A stretch of DNA of 64,000 nt from Ralstonia wenshanensis (GTDB lineage: Bacteria > Pseudomonadota > Gammaproteobacteria > Burkholderiales > Burkholderiaceae): contig NZ_CP076412.1 in the NCBI RefSeq assembly GCF_021173085.1, positions 434,001 through 498,000 of the forward strand, written 5' to 3'. Shown in pieces: positions 62,776 through 64,000 of the stretch. How positions within the stretch are numbered: the first letter of the stretch is position 1; each line of letters begins with the position of its first letter. The position numbers and the translations under genes were made by a program. The notes under the pieces are model-generated. The model made no database searches. It was given only the letters and a program-made list of their open reading frames with translations, and had not been told where the DNA came from.

Positions 62776-64000
62776 TCACGCCGCCTGCTGCACGCGCGCC
62801 TCCACAAGCAGCCGTTTGAGTTCCGGCACGCACGAGCCGCAATTGCCGCCCGCCTTCAGGCACGCCGTGATCTCGCCGGTGGTTTGCAGGCCCTTGGTGC
62901 GGATGGCATCGCAGATGGTGTTGCGGCCCACGCCAAAGCACGAGCAGACGGTCGGCCCCACATCGACACCCGCCTCGATCGGCTGGCCGAGCAGCACGCC
63001 CGCACGGTCGAGGTCTTCGAGACGCTCTTGCGCGAACAGGCCCGCGAGCCAGTTGCGCGACGGCAGATCCGGACGCGGTGACAAAAACACGCAGGCTTCG
63101 ATGCGGTCATCCACCACGTGCACAGCGCGATAGACACGCGCAGTGGTGTCTTCGTATTCGAGCCAGTCGGCGTGTGGGTCGGTTACGCCCAGCAGCGCGC
63201 GCGCCCAATCGTGCACGGAACCAAGCTGCTGGCGGCCGGCCAGTTCATAGCGCACGAACTGCTTGCCTTGAATGCGCGTCCACCACGTTGCATCGTCGGT
63301 GTCGAGCGCGCGGCGCGAGAGCACAAAGCCGTGCCATGCCACATCGAACGGCTCGACCATCACCGGTGTGTGCTTGAACTCCGGCTCGCCAGACACCGGG
63401 TCGACCACCGGATTGACGACCGCACCCACGCGCGCATCAGATGCAAACTGGCCGTTCCAGTGGATCGGCACGAAGACGCTGCCACGCGCGATGCCGCCCG
63501 TCATGCGCACACGCGCCACCACACTGCCCCAGCGTGACGACACGCGTGCCAGGCCACCTTCACGCACGCCGGCCAGCAGCGCATCGTGCGGGTGCAGATC
63601 GACAAACGGTTCGGGCACGTGGTCAGCCAGCTTGGGCGCGCGGCCCGTACGCGTCATGGTGTGCCATTGGTCGCGCACACGGCCCGTGTTGAGGATGAGC
63701 GGATATTCGCCATCCGCCGCATGCGCGGGCGCACGGGCGGGCGTCGGCACGAAACGCGCGCGGCCATCGGCGTGGGCGAAACGGCCATCGCTGAAGAGGC
63801 GCGCTTCGCTGTTGCCGGACGTTGCGATAGGCCATTGCACCGGCGACATGCCTTCGTATGCATCGGTATCGAACCCTGTCAGGCCGCCGAGGTGGAAGGC
63901 GCGACGCGTGCCGCTCGCATCGTTGGCGTAGGCGGACAGGCGCGCGTGTTCGTCAAACACATCGCCCGCGCTCTTGAAGTCGAAGCCGTCGTAGCCCATG
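62776..64000 (-). CDS. nasA: assimilatory nitrate reductase catalytic subunit, C-terminal part (5' end outside window)
   Basis: About 408 residues, open to the right edge. The molybdopterin-dinucleotide domain (LILNTGRVRDQWHTMTRTGRAPKL, VFVPIHWNGQFASDARVGAVVNPVVDPVSGEPEFKHTPV) is followed by a C-terminal BFD-like [2Fe-2S] domain with Cys in VCSCFGVG and CLKAGGNCGSCVPEL. This fusion is typical of NasA. Reaction: nitrate to nitrite, for nitrogen assimilation. The ATG seen at 63999 is internal to the frame. Its stop lies 110 bases from the DUF2239 start. Confidence 0.9.
   Translation of the reverse strand, partial: MGYDGFDFKSAGDVFDEHARLSAYANDASGTRRAFHLGGLTGFDTDAYEGMSPVQWPIATSGNSEARLFSDGRFAHADGRARFVPTPARAPAHAADGEYPLILNTGRVRDQWHTMTRTGRAPKLADHVPEPFVDLHPHDALLAGVREGGLARVSSRWGSVVARVRMTGGIARGSVFVPIHWNGQFASDARVGAVVNPVVDPVSGEPEFKHTPVMVEPFDVAWHGFVLSRRALDTDDATWWTRIQGKQFVRYELAGRQQLGSVHDWARALLGVTDPHADWLEYEDTTARVYRAVHVVDDRIEACVFLSPRPDLPSRNWLAGLFAQERLEDLDRAGVLLGQPIEAGVDVGPTVCSCFGVGRNTICDAIRTKGLQTTGEITACLKAGGNCGSCVPELKRLLVEARVQQAA

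Noticed and set aside
1..64000. CRISPR arrays, rRNA and tRNA genes
   Set aside because: No regularly spaced repeat array and no recognisable rRNA or tRNA cloverleaf was seen.

Overview
The window looks like a chromosomal stretch of a beta-proteobacterium of the Burkholderiaceae, most likely Ralstonia (pickettii-like). High G+C codon use, an Omp_4-type porin ending in Phe, the MdtABC/OpmB-type efflux operon and the overall protein sequences all point that way. The assignment is from recognition of protein families, not from a search.

1-13.2 kb looks like accessory DNA. It holds the start of a GMC alcohol/sterol-type oxidoreductase, two TetR regulators, a FadD-type acyl-CoA ligase and two zinc-free MDR oxidoreductases. 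Four copies of an ATATGA-N6-TCATAT inverted repeat sit in front of the regulated genes. Then come four overlapping minus-strand genes (7306-12811): three tyrosine-recombinase-like proteins and a small HTH/coiled-coil protein, a Tn554/RIT-type recombinase cluster that probably marks the end of an integrated island.

13.2-20.5 kb is a catabolic cluster: PfkB-type sugar kinase, PLP fold-III D-amino acid dehydratase, RpiR regulator, D-aminoacylase, RidA, GntP permease and KDPG aldolase. Its logic fits uptake of (N-acetyl-)D-glucosaminate, deacetylation, dehydration to KDG, phosphorylation and cleavage to pyruvate and glyceraldehyde-3-phosphate.

20.5-27.6 kb carries ribB with an FMN riboswitch, an M20-type amidohydrolase, an ArnT-like glycosyltransferase, a DUF333-type lipoprotein and an EnvZ/OmpR-like pair. 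Divergent from that pair is an mdtABC-like RND operon with its own outer-membrane lipoprotein (27.8-37.0 kb), followed by pagL. 37.9-45.2 kb is rich in c-di-GMP and motility functions: PAS-PAS-GGDEF cyclase, PilZ flagellar-brake protein, a degenerate GGDEF-EAL protein and a chemoreceptor. An entericidin-like lipoprotein, two divergent phospholipase D/cardiolipin-synthase genes and an MFS exporter follow.

50.4-60.6 kb is an AraC regulator divergent from a same-strand run of nine genes: BKACE enzyme, MFS transporter, quinone oxidoreductase, TauD-type dioxygenase, porin, serine hydrolase, DsbA-like protein, Rieske ferredoxin and acyl-CoA ligase. It looks like a complete uptake-and-degradation module for an unidentified carboxylic acid, and is the best candidate here for an undescribed pathway. 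The window ends with a MATE exporter, a DUF2239 gene behind a promoter with paired CCCGGG repeats, and the 3' part of assimilatory nitrate reductase nasA.
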